64,000 nt of DNA from Candidatus Devosia phytovorans (GTDB lineage: Bacteria; Pseudomonadota; Alphaproteobacteria; Rhizobiales; Devosiaceae), in assembly GCA_029202405.1 (NCBI GenBank), contig CP119312.1, forward strand, positions 1,059,001 to 1,123,000, in the 5' to 3' direction. The notes beneath the pieces were generated by a model. It was not told the origin of the DNA. It saw only the letters and a list, made by a program, of their open reading frames with translations, and did not search any database. Below are positions 32,436 through 41,738 of this stretch, in pieces (position 1 is the stretch's first letter; every line of letters starts with the position of its first letter). The position numbers and the translations under genes are program-made.

Positions 32436-34321
32436 TGAGCTTCGCCCTTGCGACACCCGACACCGATATTGGTCTCTGGCTCGAACAGCAGACCGACAAA
32501 TCCCTGCTGCGCTTTCTGACCTGCGGTTCGGTGGATGACGGCAAGTCGACGCTGATCGGCCGCCTGCTTTATGACAGCCAGCTCATTCTCGACGACCAGT
32601 TGGCGAGCCTCAAGAAGGAAAGCCACAATCGTCCCGTCGGTGACGAGGGGATCGATTTTTCGCTGCTGGTCGACGGGCTGACTGCCGAGCGCGAACAGGG
32701 CATTACTATCGACGTGGCCTATCGCTTCTTTTCGACCGACAAACGCAAGTTCATCGTCGCCGATACGCCAGGCCACGAACAATATACCCGCAATATGGCA
32801 ACCGGCGCCTCCAATGCCGATCTGGCGCTGGTGCTGATCGACGCCCGCAAGGGCGTGCTGACCCAGACGCGCCGACACTCGTTTATCCTGTCGCTGATCG
32901 GGGTGAAACATGTGGTGCTGGTGGTCAACAAGATCGATCTCGTCGACTACGACCAGGCCACTTTCGACCGGATCGTTGCCGAATATCGGGCCTTTGCCGA
33001 GCCGCTGGGCTTCAAGACGCTGGCGGCGGTGCCGGTGTCGGCCCTGCGCGGCGACAATATCCTGGCAAAGAGCGAGCGCACGTCGTGGTTTGCCGGCACG
33101 CCGCTGGTGCCTTATCTCGAAACCATTGCAGTGGCGGAGGATCGCACGGCCGGCAAATTGCGCTTCCCGGTGCAATGGGTAAACCGGCCCAATCTCGATT
33201 TCCGCGGCTTTTCCGGCACGGTGGCGTCGGGCATCGTCACGGTGGGCGACGAGGTGCTGATTGCCTCCTCGCGCAAGCCGGCGGTGGTTAAATCCATTGT
33301 CACCATGGATGGCGAGCTGCGAACTGCCGTGGCAGGGCAGGCGGTGACGCTGGTGCTCGACCGCGAGGTGGATATTTCGCGCGGCGATGTTCTGACCCAC
33401 GCTGGCGAGACCCCGGAATATTCCAACCAGTTCCAGGCGCGGCTGGTGTGGATGAGCGAAGAGCCGGCCTATCCGGGGCGGTCCTATCTGCTCAAGCTGG
33501 GCACGCAGCTGGTGCCGGCAACGATCACCGATCTCAAATTCCGCACCAATGTGAATACGCTGGAGCAGACAGCGGCGACCAAGGTCGATCTCAACGAGGT
33601 GGCAACCGTCACCATTGCCACCGACAAGCCGATCGCCTTCGATGCCTATGCCAGCAATGCGCTGACTGGCGGCTTTATCCTGGTCGATCGCATCTCCAAT
33701 GCGACGCTGGGGGCGGGGACGGTGGAATTCGGCCTGCGCCGGGCGCAGAACCTGACCTATCAGGCGTTCGACGTGAACCGCGAGGTCCGAGCCCAGATGA
33801 AGGGGCAGGCGCCGCGCATCGTCTGGTTCACCGGGCTGTCCGGTTCGGGCAAATCGTCGATTGCCAACCTCCTGGAAAAGCGCCTGACCGCCGAAGGCAA
33901 GCACGCCTATATCCTCGATGGCGACAATGTGCGGCACGGGCTCAACAGGGATCTCGGCTTTACCGAAGCCGCGCGTGTTGAAAATATCCGTCGCGTGGCC
34001 GAAGTGGCCAAGCTGATGGCCGATGCCGGGCTGATCGTGCTGGTGTCCTTCATCTCGCCCTTCGAGAAGGAGCGGCGGCTGGCGCGCGAAATCGCGGGCG
34101 ATATCAGTTTCGTCGAAGTCTATGTTGATACGCCGCTCGAAGTCTGCGAAGCGCGTGATCCCAAGGGGCTCTACAGGAAGGCCCGTGCCGGTGAGATCAA
34201 GAATTTTACCGGCATCGATTCACCCTTCGAGCCGCCGACCACGCCGGAACTGGTGCTGCATGGCGCGGAGCAGGAGACGCTGGTGCTGGCCAACCAATTG
34301 CACGACTGGCTGAAGATCTAA
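32435..34321 (+). CDS. cysNC: Bifunctional sulfate adenylyltransferase subunit 1 / adenylylsulfate kinase
   Basis: This 628-residue fusion carries the regulatory GTPase CysN (1-450) and APS kinase CysC (about 455-628), so two steps of sulfate activation sit in one chain. CysN has the P-loop CGSVDDGKSTLIGRLLYDS, DTPGHEQYTRNMATGAS and NKIDLVDYD. CysC has TGLSGSGKSSIANLLE, RHGLNRDLGF and the phosphoserine-type VSFISPFEKERR. The NodQ-type fusion is common in rhizobia, where PAPS also feeds polysaccharide sulfation, but no sulfotransferase is seen here. A strong terminator follows. Confidence 0.97.
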   Translation: MSFALATPDTDIGLWLEQQTDKSLLRFLTCGSVDDGKSTLIGRLLYDSQLILDDQLASLKKESHNRPVGDEGIDFSLLVDGLTAEREQGITIDVAYRFFSTDKRKFIVADTPGHEQYTRNMATGASNADLALVLIDARKGVLTQTRRHSFILSLIGVKHVVLVVNKIDLVDYDQATFDRIVAEYRAFAEPLGFKTLAAVPVSALRGDNILAKSERTSWFAGTPLVPYLETIAVAEDRTAGKLRFPVQWVNRPNLDFRGFSGTVASGIVTVGDEVLIASSRKPAVVKSIVTMDGELRTAVAGQAVTLVLDREVDISRGDVLTHAGETPEYSNQFQARLVWMSEEPAYPGRSYLLKLGTQLVPATITDLKFRTNVNTLEQTAATKVDLNEVATVTIATDKPIAFDAYASNALTGGFILVDRISNATLGAGTVEFGLRRAQNLTYQAFDVNREVRAQMKGQAPRIVWFTGLSGSGKSSIANLLEKRLTAEGKHAYILDGDNVRHGLNRDLGFTEAARVENIRRVAEVAKLMADAGLIVLVSFISPFEKERRLAREIAGDISFVEVYVDTPLEVCEARDPKGLYRKARAGEIKNFTGIDSPFEPPTTPELVLHGAEQETLVLANQLHDWLKI

Positions 34322-34326
34322 GGGGA

Positions 34327-34347
34327 GGGCGCCGCGGGCGCCCTTTT
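34327..34347 (+). terminator. Rho-independent terminator after cysNC
   Basis: GGGCGCC-GCG-GGCGCCC followed by TTTT, five bases after the stop codon. Confidence 0.85.
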
Positions 34348-34426
34348 CATTCAGGGATGTGTCCCACTCGCGATTGATTCAACAGCGCGTTATCATAACA
34401 GATTTGCAACTGGCGCGATTGCCAGT

Positions 34427-34447
34427 CCATTAACGTTTCGCTAATGG
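34427..34447. promoter_or_regulatory. CtrA-like site within an inverted repeat
   Basis: CCATTA and TAATGG form a perfect inverted repeat enclosing TTAA-CGTTTCG-CTAA, one mismatch from the CtrA pattern TTAA-N7-TTAA. It is 59 bases upstream of the small membrane protein at 34506. Confidence 0.35.
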
Positions 34448-34505
34448 CTCCGGACCAACGGTTGGTGTTGCCGAACATTGAGATTCGGTCGCCGGAGAGT
34501 GCGGA

Positions 34506-34745
34506 ATGTTAGAAGTGGCGCTGGTCGTGTATGCGGCGATCGCGATGTTTTTCCTGCTGATGTCGCGCTCGGAGAAGCGCCGCACGGGTGAGAAGAATAC
34601 GATCTCAGGTCTTGTGCTGAGCCTGGCCTGGCCCGGGCTGCTGATCGCGGTCGCAATCCAGGCCCTGGTCATCAAACTGCGCAACCCGTCCAGGCGCCGC
34701 GAAGCGCAGCGCCCGGTCAAGCTCGAAACGCAGAAGAGCAACTAG
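34506..34745 (+). CDS. Small membrane protein, unknown
   Basis: This 79-residue protein has two hydrophobic segments (VALVVYAAIAMFFLLMS and SGLVLSLAWPGLLIAVAIQ) linked by a basic loop (RSEKRRTGEKN). It ends in a highly basic tail (RNPSRRREAQR). ATG 34506 has CGGAGAG at good spacing. Its TAG overlaps the TAG of the convergent manC in the shared bases CTAG. Function unknown. Confidence 0.72.
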   Translation: MLEVALVVYAAIAMFFLLMSRSEKRRTGEKNTISGLVLSLAWPGLLIAVAIQALVIKLRNPSRRREAQRPVKLETQKSN

Positions 34746-36166
34746 GCCCGGCCGAACTCGTCCTCGATGCGAATGATGTCGTCTTCGCCGAGATATGAAC
34801 CGGTCTGCACTTCGATCAGCTCCAGTTCGATCTTGCCCGGGTTGGCCAGGCGATGCGTACAGCCCAGGGGCAGGTAGATCGACTGGTTTTCGCTCAGCGT
34901 CGTGATTGTGCCATCGACGGTCACTTCCGCTGTGCCGCGGACAACGATCCAGTGCTCGGCGCGGTGATGGTGCTTCTGGAGGCTCAGCTTCTTGCCGGGC
35001 TTGACGAAGAGGCGCTTGACCTGGAAGCGCTCGCCGGCCAGCACTGACGCATAGCCGCCCCAGGGGCGGTAGGCGGTCTTGTGGATTTCGGTGAGGTTGA
35101 CCGTTGCCTTGTCGGCTTTCAGCACTTTCACCATGGCGCCAACCTTCTGCGCCTCGGAGAGCTTGCCGACATAGACCGCATCATTGGTGGCAATGACGGC
35201 GACGTCGTCGAGACCATTCACGGCGACATGGGCATGGTCGGTGACGACCAGCGAATTGGAGACGCTGTCGAGCGTCACCGAACCCTGGGTGACATTGTTG
35301 GCGTGATCCTGTTCGGCGCTCTTCCAGACGGCGTCCCAGCTGCCGAGATCGGACCAGCCAAAATCGACGGCGACGACGGCGGCCTTGTCGGTCTTTTCAA
35401 AGATCGCATAGTCGATGGAAATGTTGGGCGCCTTGGCGAAGGTCTCCTCGTCGAGACGGATGAAATCGAGGTCGGCCTTGGCTTTCTGGACCGCATCACG
35501 CGCCGCGGTCAGCGTCTCGGGAGCAAGTCGCAAGAACTCGTCCAGCATGCTGGCGGCGCCGATGATGAACATGCCCGAGTTCCAGTAATAGCCACCTTCG
35601 GCCAGCATTTCGGCGGCGCGATCGGCATTGGGCTTTTCGACAAAACGTTCAACCGGCGCAACGCCATGGTCGACCAAGGCGCTGGATTTGATGTAGCCGA
35701 ACCCGGTCTCGCCATAGGTCGGCTTGATGCCGAAGGTGACGAACTGACCTGTTTCCGCAGCCGAGGCCGCTTGGTGCACGGCCTGCCAATATCCAGCATC
35801 GACAGTCACATCGTGGTCGGATGGCAGGACATGGAGGATCGCGTCGCGACCAAAATGCTCGACAGCAAAGGCGGCTGCGGCAGCGATGGCGACGGCCGTA
35901 TTGCGCGCGACCGGCTCGAGCAGGATGCCGGCGAGCTTGATGCCCAGTTCAGCGGCCTGTTCGGCGACGATGAAGCGGTAGTCGGCATTGGTGATAACCA
36001 CCGCTGGCGCATAGACATTTTCGTCCGACACGCGGTCCAGCGTCTTCTGGAACAGGCTGGTCGGCCCGGTCAGTGGCAGGAACTGCTTGGGCCGCGCGGC
36101 GCGTGACATGGGCCAGAGGCGGGTTCCCTGGCCGCCGGCGAGAATGACGGGCACGATCTTGGTCAT
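34742..36166 (-). CDS. manC: Mannose-1-phosphate guanylyltransferase / mannose-6-phosphate isomerase
   Basis: This 474-residue bifunctional enzyme makes mannose-6-phosphate and GDP-mannose, the precursor used by gmd. The N-terminal nucleotidyltransferase has LAGGQGTRLWPMSRAARPK and FVEKPNADRAAEM. The C-terminal type II isomerase is a cupin with GKKLSLQKHHHRAEHWIVV. ATG 36166 has AGGGA upstream. It follows the ROK regulator on the same strand, but the 80-base gap leaves co-transcription open. Confidence 0.95.
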   Translation of the reverse strand: MTKIVPVILAGGQGTRLWPMSRAARPKQFLPLTGPTSLFQKTLDRVSDENVYAPAVVITNADYRFIVAEQAAELGIKLAGILLEPVARNTAVAIAAAAAFAVEHFGRDAILHVLPSDHDVTVDAGYWQAVHQAASAAETGQFVTFGIKPTYGETGFGYIKSSALVDHGVAPVERFVEKPNADRAAEMLAEGGYYWNSGMFIIGAASMLDEFLRLAPETLTAARDAVQKAKADLDFIRLDEETFAKAPNISIDYAIFEKTDKAAVVAVDFGWSDLGSWDAVWKSAEQDHANNVTQGSVTLDSVSNSLVVTDHAHVAVNGLDDVAVIATNDAVYVGKLSEAQKVGAMVKVLKADKATVNLTEIHKTAYRPWGGYASVLAGERFQVKRLFVKPGKKLSLQKHHHRAEHWIVVRGTAEVTVDGTITTLSENQSIYLPLGCTHRLANPGKIELELIEVQTGSYLGEDDIIRIEDEFGRA

Positions 36167-36246
36167 GGGTGCGATCCCTGAAATGCACTGTTGCACAACG
36201 ACATAGCATGAGATTTCACCTCGGCGAGGCCAATTCTGCAGCGTCG

Positions 36247-37461
36247 TTAAGGGCGGTCGGCGAAGTCGTTCTGATCGATCTCGTTGAGGGTTTTCATCAG
36301 CAGGCCCTGGAACACAGGTTCGCGCTCGTCGCCATAAGCCACGAGCTCGGGCATGCCGTTGACCTGACAGATCAGGCTTGTGGCGAGCGCTGCCTGAATT
36401 TCCTTTTGCATCAGTGTGAAAGCGCGTGCTCCGGGGCCGACGATCAGGATGTGTGATGGGTCAAAGACAGCCATCATACGACTCAGACCATAGCCAATGG
36501 CGCGGCCGGCGAGGTTGAAGGCATGGGTAGCGGCCCGGTCGCCAGCTTCGGCATGGGCGATCAGCGCCTGGTATTGCGCCGCCGGTACGCTGCGGGCAGG
36601 GGCGGCGGTTTCCGGCACGGAATAGGCGGTGCGCAATACGCCATAGTCGGAGGCATAAGCCTCGACGCAACCGCGCATGCCACACCGGCACAGCGCGCCA
36701 TTGGGTGTGTGGTTCATATGGCCGAATTCAGTGGCGCCTTCATCGCCGCGGCCCAGGATCTGGCCGCGGAAGGTCATGCCCATGGCCACGGTCGAGCCGA
36801 CGAATACGGTGGCGACGCTGGCGTCGCGCAGGTTGGGATCGAGCCAGCGCGCGCCCTCGGCCAGCAGGCGTCCGCGCTTGTGGAGGCTCACCGGCAGATC
36901 AAGTGCTGCGGAAAGCTGGGCGGCAAGAGGCGTGTCAATCAGCTGGGCGATGGGCGACCATTTAAGGCTCTGGCCGCCGCGATCCAAGATGCCCTGCACG
37001 GAAATAGCGATGCGGCGCAGTCCTTTGGCTTCAGCCGGATTGCGCTCCTGCAGCTGGCGGAGTCGATCTTCCAGGAAGCGGGCAGGTGGCGTTTCGGCGA
37101 AGCTGGTCGGAGTTAGGGGCGTCTCGATGCGGTCGACGAGCACGCCGCCATAGTCAACCAGCGACAGGCGGGCGCGGTTGACGTCGACCTCGAAAAGCGC
37201 GGCCGATCCTGCATTGCGGTTGAAGCCGACGATGGTGGCGGGGCGGCCGCGGCTGCGGGTGTCTGCCTGTTCGACCCGCAGGTCGGCGATGATCTGCTGG
37301 TTCACAAGATCATGGGTGATGGCCGTAATGCTGGCGTGGCTGAGGCCGGTGGTGGTGGCCAAAGCGGTGCGCGACATCGGGCCCTGCATGCGCAGGGCAC
37401 CCAGCACCAGACCCCGGTTCTGTCGCCGGACGCTGTCACTATCGCTGACGTTGCGCGCCAA
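36247..37461 (-). CDS. ROK family transcriptional regulator (XylR-like)
   Basis: This 404-residue protein has an N-terminal winged helix (RTALATTTGLSHASITAITH) and a ROK sugar-kinase-like domain. The zinc site reads CRCGMRGCVEAYAS, and GHMNHTPNGALC precedes it. The ATP-loop residues are changed as in regulators. It is divergent from the xylF-type transporter across 220 bases and probably represses it, releasing on sugar binding. Confidence 0.9.
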   Translation of the reverse strand: MARNVSDSDSVRRQNRGLVLGALRMQGPMSRTALATTTGLSHASITAITHDLVNQQIIADLRVEQADTRSRGRPATIVGFNRNAGSAALFEVDVNRARLSLVDYGGVLVDRIETPLTPTSFAETPPARFLEDRLRQLQERNPAEAKGLRRIAISVQGILDRGGQSLKWSPIAQLIDTPLAAQLSAALDLPVSLHKRGRLLAEGARWLDPNLRDASVATVFVGSTVAMGMTFRGQILGRGDEGATEFGHMNHTPNGALCRCGMRGCVEAYASDYGVLRTAYSVPETAAPARSVPAAQYQALIAHAEAGDRAATHAFNLAGRAIGYGLSRMMAVFDPSHILIVGPGARAFTLMQKEIQAALATSLICQVNGMPELVAYGDEREPVFQGLLMKTLNEIDQNDFADRP

Positions 37462-37648
37462 GCAGACTTCTCCTCACCCCATAGCAACACATCACCCTTC
37501 GGATGCCGGCGCAATCCGACTTATTTCGGGTGTCGAAATTGACATTGACTTGCTTGAGGTACGCATGTCACTCTTTTTTCGAGCAGCGAAAATATTGCTC
37601 AGGGCGCCGGTGGAGGGTGCCCGCTGGGGTTATGCCACCGGCAAATCT

Positions 37649-37668
37649 GTGGGCGGGAGGACGCCCAC
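37649..37668 (+). promoter_or_regulatory. Hairpin in the xylF leader
   Basis: GTGGGCG-GGAGGA-CGCCCAC folds as a 7-bp stem whose loop holds a Shine-Dalgarno-like GGAGGA. It ends 13 bases before the xylF ATG, just ahead of the true GGAGG. Confidence 0.4.
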
Positions 37669-37681
37669 TTGGGAGGACAAC

Positions 37682-38728
37682 ATGAACAAGTTTCTAGCGG
37701 TCTTGCTGTGCACGACCGTCATAACCGGCTCTGCCGGTGTCGCCGTACAGGCGCAGGACGGTGTCACCGTCGGCGTGAGCTGGAACAACTTCCAGGAAGA
37801 GCGCTGGAAGACGGATGAGGCGGCGATCAAATCGGTGCTGGAAGCCGCTGGTGCCACTTATATTTCCGCGGATGCGCAGTCGTCGGCCTCCAAGCAGCTG
37901 ACCGACATCGAAAGTCTGATCAGCCAGGGGGCCGATGCCATCATCGTCCTGGCGCAGGATAGTGAGGCGGTTGGGCCGGCTGTTGCCGCTGCTGTCGCCG
38001 AGGGCATTCCGGTGGTCGGCTATGACCGGCTGATCGAGAATCCCGACGCCTTCTATCTGACCTTCGACAACAAGGAAGTCGGTCGCCTGCAGGCACAGGG
38101 TGTGTTTGCCGTTCAGCCGGAAGGCAACTACGTCTTCATCAAGGGCAATTCGGCCGATCCAAATGCCGACTTCCTGTTCGAAGGACAGCTGGAAGTACTG
38201 CAGGCGGCGATTGATTCCGGCGCGATCAAGAATGTTGGCGAAGCCTATACCGACAACTGGAATCCGGAAGTCGCGCAGGCGAATATGGAGCAGTTCCTGA
38301 CCGCCAATAATAATGAGGTCGATGCGGTCGTGGCGTCCAATGACGGCACCGCGGGCGGGGCCATCGCCGCCCTGGCAGCCCAAGGCCTCGCCGGCTCCGT
38401 GCCGGTTTCGGGTCAGGACGGCGATCACGCCGCGCTCAATCGCATCGCGCTTGGCACGCAGACAGTGTCGGTGTGGAAGGATGCGCGCGAGCTGGGCAAA
38501 AAGGCCGCGGAAGTCGCCCTCGAGCTGGCCGACGGCACGGCGCTCGACGCCGTAACTGGGGTGGTCCCGTTCTCGGGCGGCCCGAAGGGCGTGGCGATGA
38601 ATGCCTTCTTCATTGCGCCGGTTGCCATCACCCAGGACAACCTCAACGTCGTTATCGACGCTGGATGGGTGACCAAGGATGTGGTGTGCCAGGGCGTTGC
38701 CGCTGGTGCTGTGGCCGCCTGCGACTAG
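37682..38728 (+). CDS. xylF: Sugar ABC transporter substrate-binding protein (xylose type)
   Basis: This 348-residue periplasmic protein binds a sugar, most likely D-xylose, and delivers it to the permease. It has a signal peptide ending near AVQAQ, then the two-lobed PBP1 fold with ESLISQGADAIIVLAQDS and GYDRLIENPDAFYLTFDNKE, the xylose-type hinge. The C-terminus has VSGQDGDHAALNRIALG. ATG 37682 has GGGAGG upstream. It leads the operon with the permease and ATPase. Confidence 0.9.
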   Translation: MNKFLAVLLCTTVITGSAGVAVQAQDGVTVGVSWNNFQEERWKTDEAAIKSVLEAAGATYISADAQSSASKQLTDIESLISQGADAIIVLAQDSEAVGPAVAAAVAEGIPVVGYDRLIENPDAFYLTFDNKEVGRLQAQGVFAVQPEGNYVFIKGNSADPNADFLFEGQLEVLQAAIDSGAIKNVGEAYTDNWNPEVAQANMEQFLTANNNEVDAVVASNDGTAGGAIAALAAQGLAGSVPVSGQDGDHAALNRIALGTQTVSVWKDARELGKKAAEVALELADGTALDAVTGVVPFSGGPKGVAMNAFFIAPVAITQDNLNVVIDAGWVTKDVVCQGVAAGAVAACD

Positions 38729-38811
38729 GCACGCTTCGTGCTAGATTGACGAACTGGAAAATCGGCATGTCGCGGCTACCGCTGCGGCATGTCTCAGGGG
38801 GAAGTTGAGAC

Positions 38812-40131
38812 GTGGCAGACCAGCAGGCCTATTCGGCTAATATCCATCCCAGCCAATATGTGCAGAACCCGCTGCAACGGTTCCTGATCGCGACCGAGAT
38901 CGATACGCGACTGCTCGGCATGATCGGCGCGCTGGCGATCATCTGGATCGGCTTCAACATCTTCTCGGGCGGGCTGTTCCTGACGCCGCGCAACCTGTGG
39001 AATCTGTCGGTGCAGACGGCCTCGGTGGCCGTCATGGTCACTGGCATGGTGCTTGTCATCGTCACGCGCAATATCGACCTGTCGGTCGGCTCGGTGTTGG
39101 GCGTGGTCGGCATGGTGATGGGGGTGATGCAGACCGACATTCTGCCCAACCAGCTGGGGCTCGGCCTCGGGCATCCGATGATCTGGGCGCTGTCGCTGCT
39201 GGTCGGACTGGTGGTGGGTGTCGGCATCGGCGGGCTGCAGGGGGCGATCATCGCCTATCTGCGCGTACCGGCATTTATCGTGACGCTGGGCGGTTACCTC
39301 GTCTGGCGCGGGGCGGCGTGGTGGGTGACGGCCGGGCGCACGGTGGCGCCGATGGATTCCCGATTTCAGTTGATGGGCGGCGGGCCGGCCGGATCGATCG
39401 GTCAGCTGTGGAGCTGGGTGGTAGCGGTGATCGCCTGCGCGGCCATTCTGATCGGGCTCTATCTCGGTCGCCGGCAACGCCGGCGCTTCAGCTTCCCGCT
39501 GCGCCCGCTCTGGGCCGAGGCGGCGCTGGGCGCCATCGGTTGCGGGCTGACCATTGCGGCCGTCTGGATCGCCAATGCCTATCCCTGGCCACGGCGGATT
39601 GCCGAAAATTTTGCCGAGGCGAACGGCATCACCCTGCCCGAGGGGGGCCTGTTCATCTCGCATGGCATTGCCATTCCGGTGTTGATCGCAGTCGGCGTCG
39701 GGGTGGTCATGACCTTTATTGCGACCAGGACGCGCTTTGGCCGCTATGTCTTTGCCATGGGTGGAAATCCTGAAGCGGCGGTGCTGGCCGGCATCAATAC
39801 GCGGTGGGTGACAGTCAAGATCTTCATGATCATGGGCGCGCTCTGCGCCATTGCCGCGGCGATTTCATCGGCCCGGCTCAATGCCGCCACCAATGCGCTT
39901 GGCACGCTGGACGAGCTCTATGTGATTGCAGCAGCGGTTATCGGCGGCACGTCGCTGGCGGGCGGCGTCGGCACGATTGCCGGGGCGCTGCTGGGGGCGC
40001 TGGTGATGCAGTCGCTGCAGTCGGGCATGGTGCTGATGGGGCTCGACAGTCCGCTACAGTCGATCGTGGTCGGCATTGTTCTGGTTTTTGCGGTATGGCT
40101 CGACACGCTCTACCGCCGCAACAAGCAGTAG
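38812..40131 (+). CDS. xylH: Sugar ABC transporter permease (xylose type)
   Basis: This 439-residue inner-membrane protein has about ten helices and the signatures of the ribose/xylose permeases: VIVTRNIDLSVGSVLGVVG, GAIIAYLRVPAFIVTLGGYL and FAMGGNPEAAVLAGIN. Its long N-terminus and the insert around VAPMDSRFQLMGGGPAG are typical of XylH rather than RbsC. It starts at GTG 38812 with GGGGGAAG upstream. Confidence 0.92.
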   Translation: MADQQAYSANIHPSQYVQNPLQRFLIATEIDTRLLGMIGALAIIWIGFNIFSGGLFLTPRNLWNLSVQTASVAVMVTGMVLVIVTRNIDLSVGSVLGVVGMVMGVMQTDILPNQLGLGLGHPMIWALSLLVGLVVGVGIGGLQGAIIAYLRVPAFIVTLGGYLVWRGAAWWVTAGRTVAPMDSRFQLMGGGPAGSIGQLWSWVVAVIACAAILIGLYLGRRQRRRFSFPLRPLWAEAALGAIGCGLTIAAVWIANAYPWPRRIAENFAEANGITLPEGGLFISHGIAIPVLIAVGVGVVMTFIATRTRFGRYVFAMGGNPEAAVLAGINTRWVTVKIFMIMGALCAIAAAISSARLNAATNALGTLDELYVIAAAVIGGTSLAGGVGTIAGALLGALVMQSLQSGMVLMGLDSPLQSIVVGIVLVFAVWLDTLYRRNKQ

Positions 40132-40143
40132 GAAGTCCCTGAG

Positions 40144-40926
40144 ATGCTGGACAGCAGAACGCCCCTTGTCGAGATGAATGATATCTCGATCTCTTTCGGC
40201 GGCATCAGGGCCGTGGATCAGGCTTCCGTGGATCTGTTCCCCGGAGAGGTCGTGGGCCTGCTTGGCCACAATGGCGCGGGCAAATCGACGCTGATCAAGA
40301 TCCTGTCGGGCGCTTACAAGCGCGACACCGGGTCGATCCGCATCAACGGGCGGGATGCCACGATCAACAATCCACGCGATGCCAAGGGCTATGGGATCGA
40401 GACGATCTATCAGCAGCTTGCGGTGGCGGATAATGTCGATGCTGCGGCGAACCTGTTCCTGGGTCGCGAGATTACCACGCCGATCGGCACGCTGGATGAT
40501 GCGGCCATGGAATCGAAGGCGCGCGAGGTGATGGGGCGGCTCAATCCCAATTTCCGCCGCTTCAAGGAGCCGGTGAAGGCGCTGTCGGGTGGGCAACGCC
40601 AGTCAGTGGCGATCGCGCGGGCGATCCTGTTCAATGCGCGGATCCTCATCATGGACGAGCCGACGGCGGCATTGGGGCCGCAGGAAACCGAGCAGGTGGG
40701 GGATCTGATCAAGCAGCTCAAGTCCGACGGGATCGGTATTTTCCTCATCAGCCACGACATTCATGACGTCTTCGACCTGGCCGACCGGCTGGTGGTGATG
40801 AAGAACGGCAAGGTGGTCGGTAGCGCGCGCACCAGTGACGTCACAAAGGATGAAGTGCTGGGGATGATCATCCTGGGCAAGGTGCCCGCGGGCGCGACTG
40901 CGGGGCCGGGAGCCATTAGCGGGTAG
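40144..40926 (+). CDS. xylG: Sugar ABC transporter ATP-binding protein (single domain)
   Basis: This 260-residue ATPase has one complete cassette: LLGHNGAGKSTLIKILSG, LSGGQRQSVAIARA and ARILIMDEPTAAL, with the H-loop in GIFLISHDIHDV. Classical XylG, RbsA and MglA carry two cassettes (about 500 residues); here only one is present, as in the FrcA type. It would act as a homodimer on the permease. It lies 12 bases after the permease gene. Confidence 0.9.
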   Translation: MLDSRTPLVEMNDISISFGGIRAVDQASVDLFPGEVVGLLGHNGAGKSTLIKILSGAYKRDTGSIRINGRDATINNPRDAKGYGIETIYQQLAVADNVDAAANLFLGREITTPIGTLDDAAMESKAREVMGRLNPNFRRFKEPVKALSGGQRQSVAIARAILFNARILIMDEPTAALGPQETEQVGDLIKQLKSDGIGIFLISHDIHDVFDLADRLVVMKNGKVVGSARTSDVTKDEVLGMIILGKVPAGATAGPGAISG

Positions 40927-40977
40927 CAAGCGTTAGGGTGGCGCGGCCAGTCGGCATGCTTCAGCTCGCGGTTATCA

Positions 40978-41673
40978 ATGGCATCTAAAACCAAGCCTGT
41001 CAGTCATATCAAGCAGAGTGCGCTGGATCGGATCATGCCGCGCCACGCGCCTTTCTATTTCGGCGTCGCTGCGGGACTTTTGGCGCTTGCCCTGTCGCTT
41101 TGGTTGATCCCGAAATTTGCGGTGGCGATCGGGGCGATAGCGCTGTTTGTGGTCTATCTCGTGCTCGGCGCGATCAAATTGCCCGAACTGACCGCAGACT
41201 ACCTGCGCGAGAATGCTGCAGACGAAGACGCGCCGGCCGGCGGCATTTTCCTCGTGACCCTGATTGTCGTGGGCGCGTCAATCGCGACACTGTTCCTGGC
41301 CCTCAATGGCGAAAAGCCCGACGGGCTGGAAGTGGCACTCAGCCTTGGATCTGTGCTGCTGGGATGGTTCACGATGCAGGCCATGGGCGCCTTCCACTAT
41401 GCCTATGAGTATTACCAGGTGCCGGAAGCCAGTAGCGGCAGCAAGAAGAAGGTCGAGGGTGGGCTCGACTTTCCGGGCGAGGAAGAACCGGACGGCACGG
41501 CCTTTATCTATTTTTCCTATACGGTCGGCACATCGGTCGCCACTTCGGATACCAAAGTCACGTCAAACGCGATGCGCCGACGCTTGACGCTGCATCTGGT
41601 TTTCTCCCATCTCTACAACACGATCATTCTCGCAGCGGCGGTAAATGTGGTGATGAGCCTGGGTGGCGGCTAG
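40978..41673 (+). CDS. DUF1345 membrane protein
   Basis: This 231-residue protein has four to five transmembrane helices (FYFGVAAGLLALALSLWL and FLVTLIVVGASIATLFLAL). The DUF1345 pattern in its second half reads FHYAYEYYQ, then FIYFSYTVGTSVATSDTKVT. Function unknown. It lies 51 bases after the xylG-like gene and may share its transcript, or belong with adhC. Confidence 0.85.
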   Translation: MASKTKPVSHIKQSALDRIMPRHAPFYFGVAAGLLALALSLWLIPKFAVAIGAIALFVVYLVLGAIKLPELTADYLRENAADEDAPAGGIFLVTLIVVGASIATLFLALNGEKPDGLEVALSLGSVLLGWFTMQAMGAFHYAYEYYQVPEASSGSKKKVEGGLDFPGEEEPDGTAFIYFSYTVGTSVATSDTKVTSNAMRRRLTLHLVFSHLYNTIILAAAVNVVMSLGGG

Positions 41674-41738
41674 GCGGGTTGCTCGCGCCGGGCTTGCGTG
41701 CCAAAGCTTGCCCAAATCGTGCCCCAAGGAGAATCCCC

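Noticed and set aside
37178..37681. Long upstream extension of xylF
   Set aside because: Runs through the ROK gene and the promoter region; the signal peptide begins at ATG 37682.
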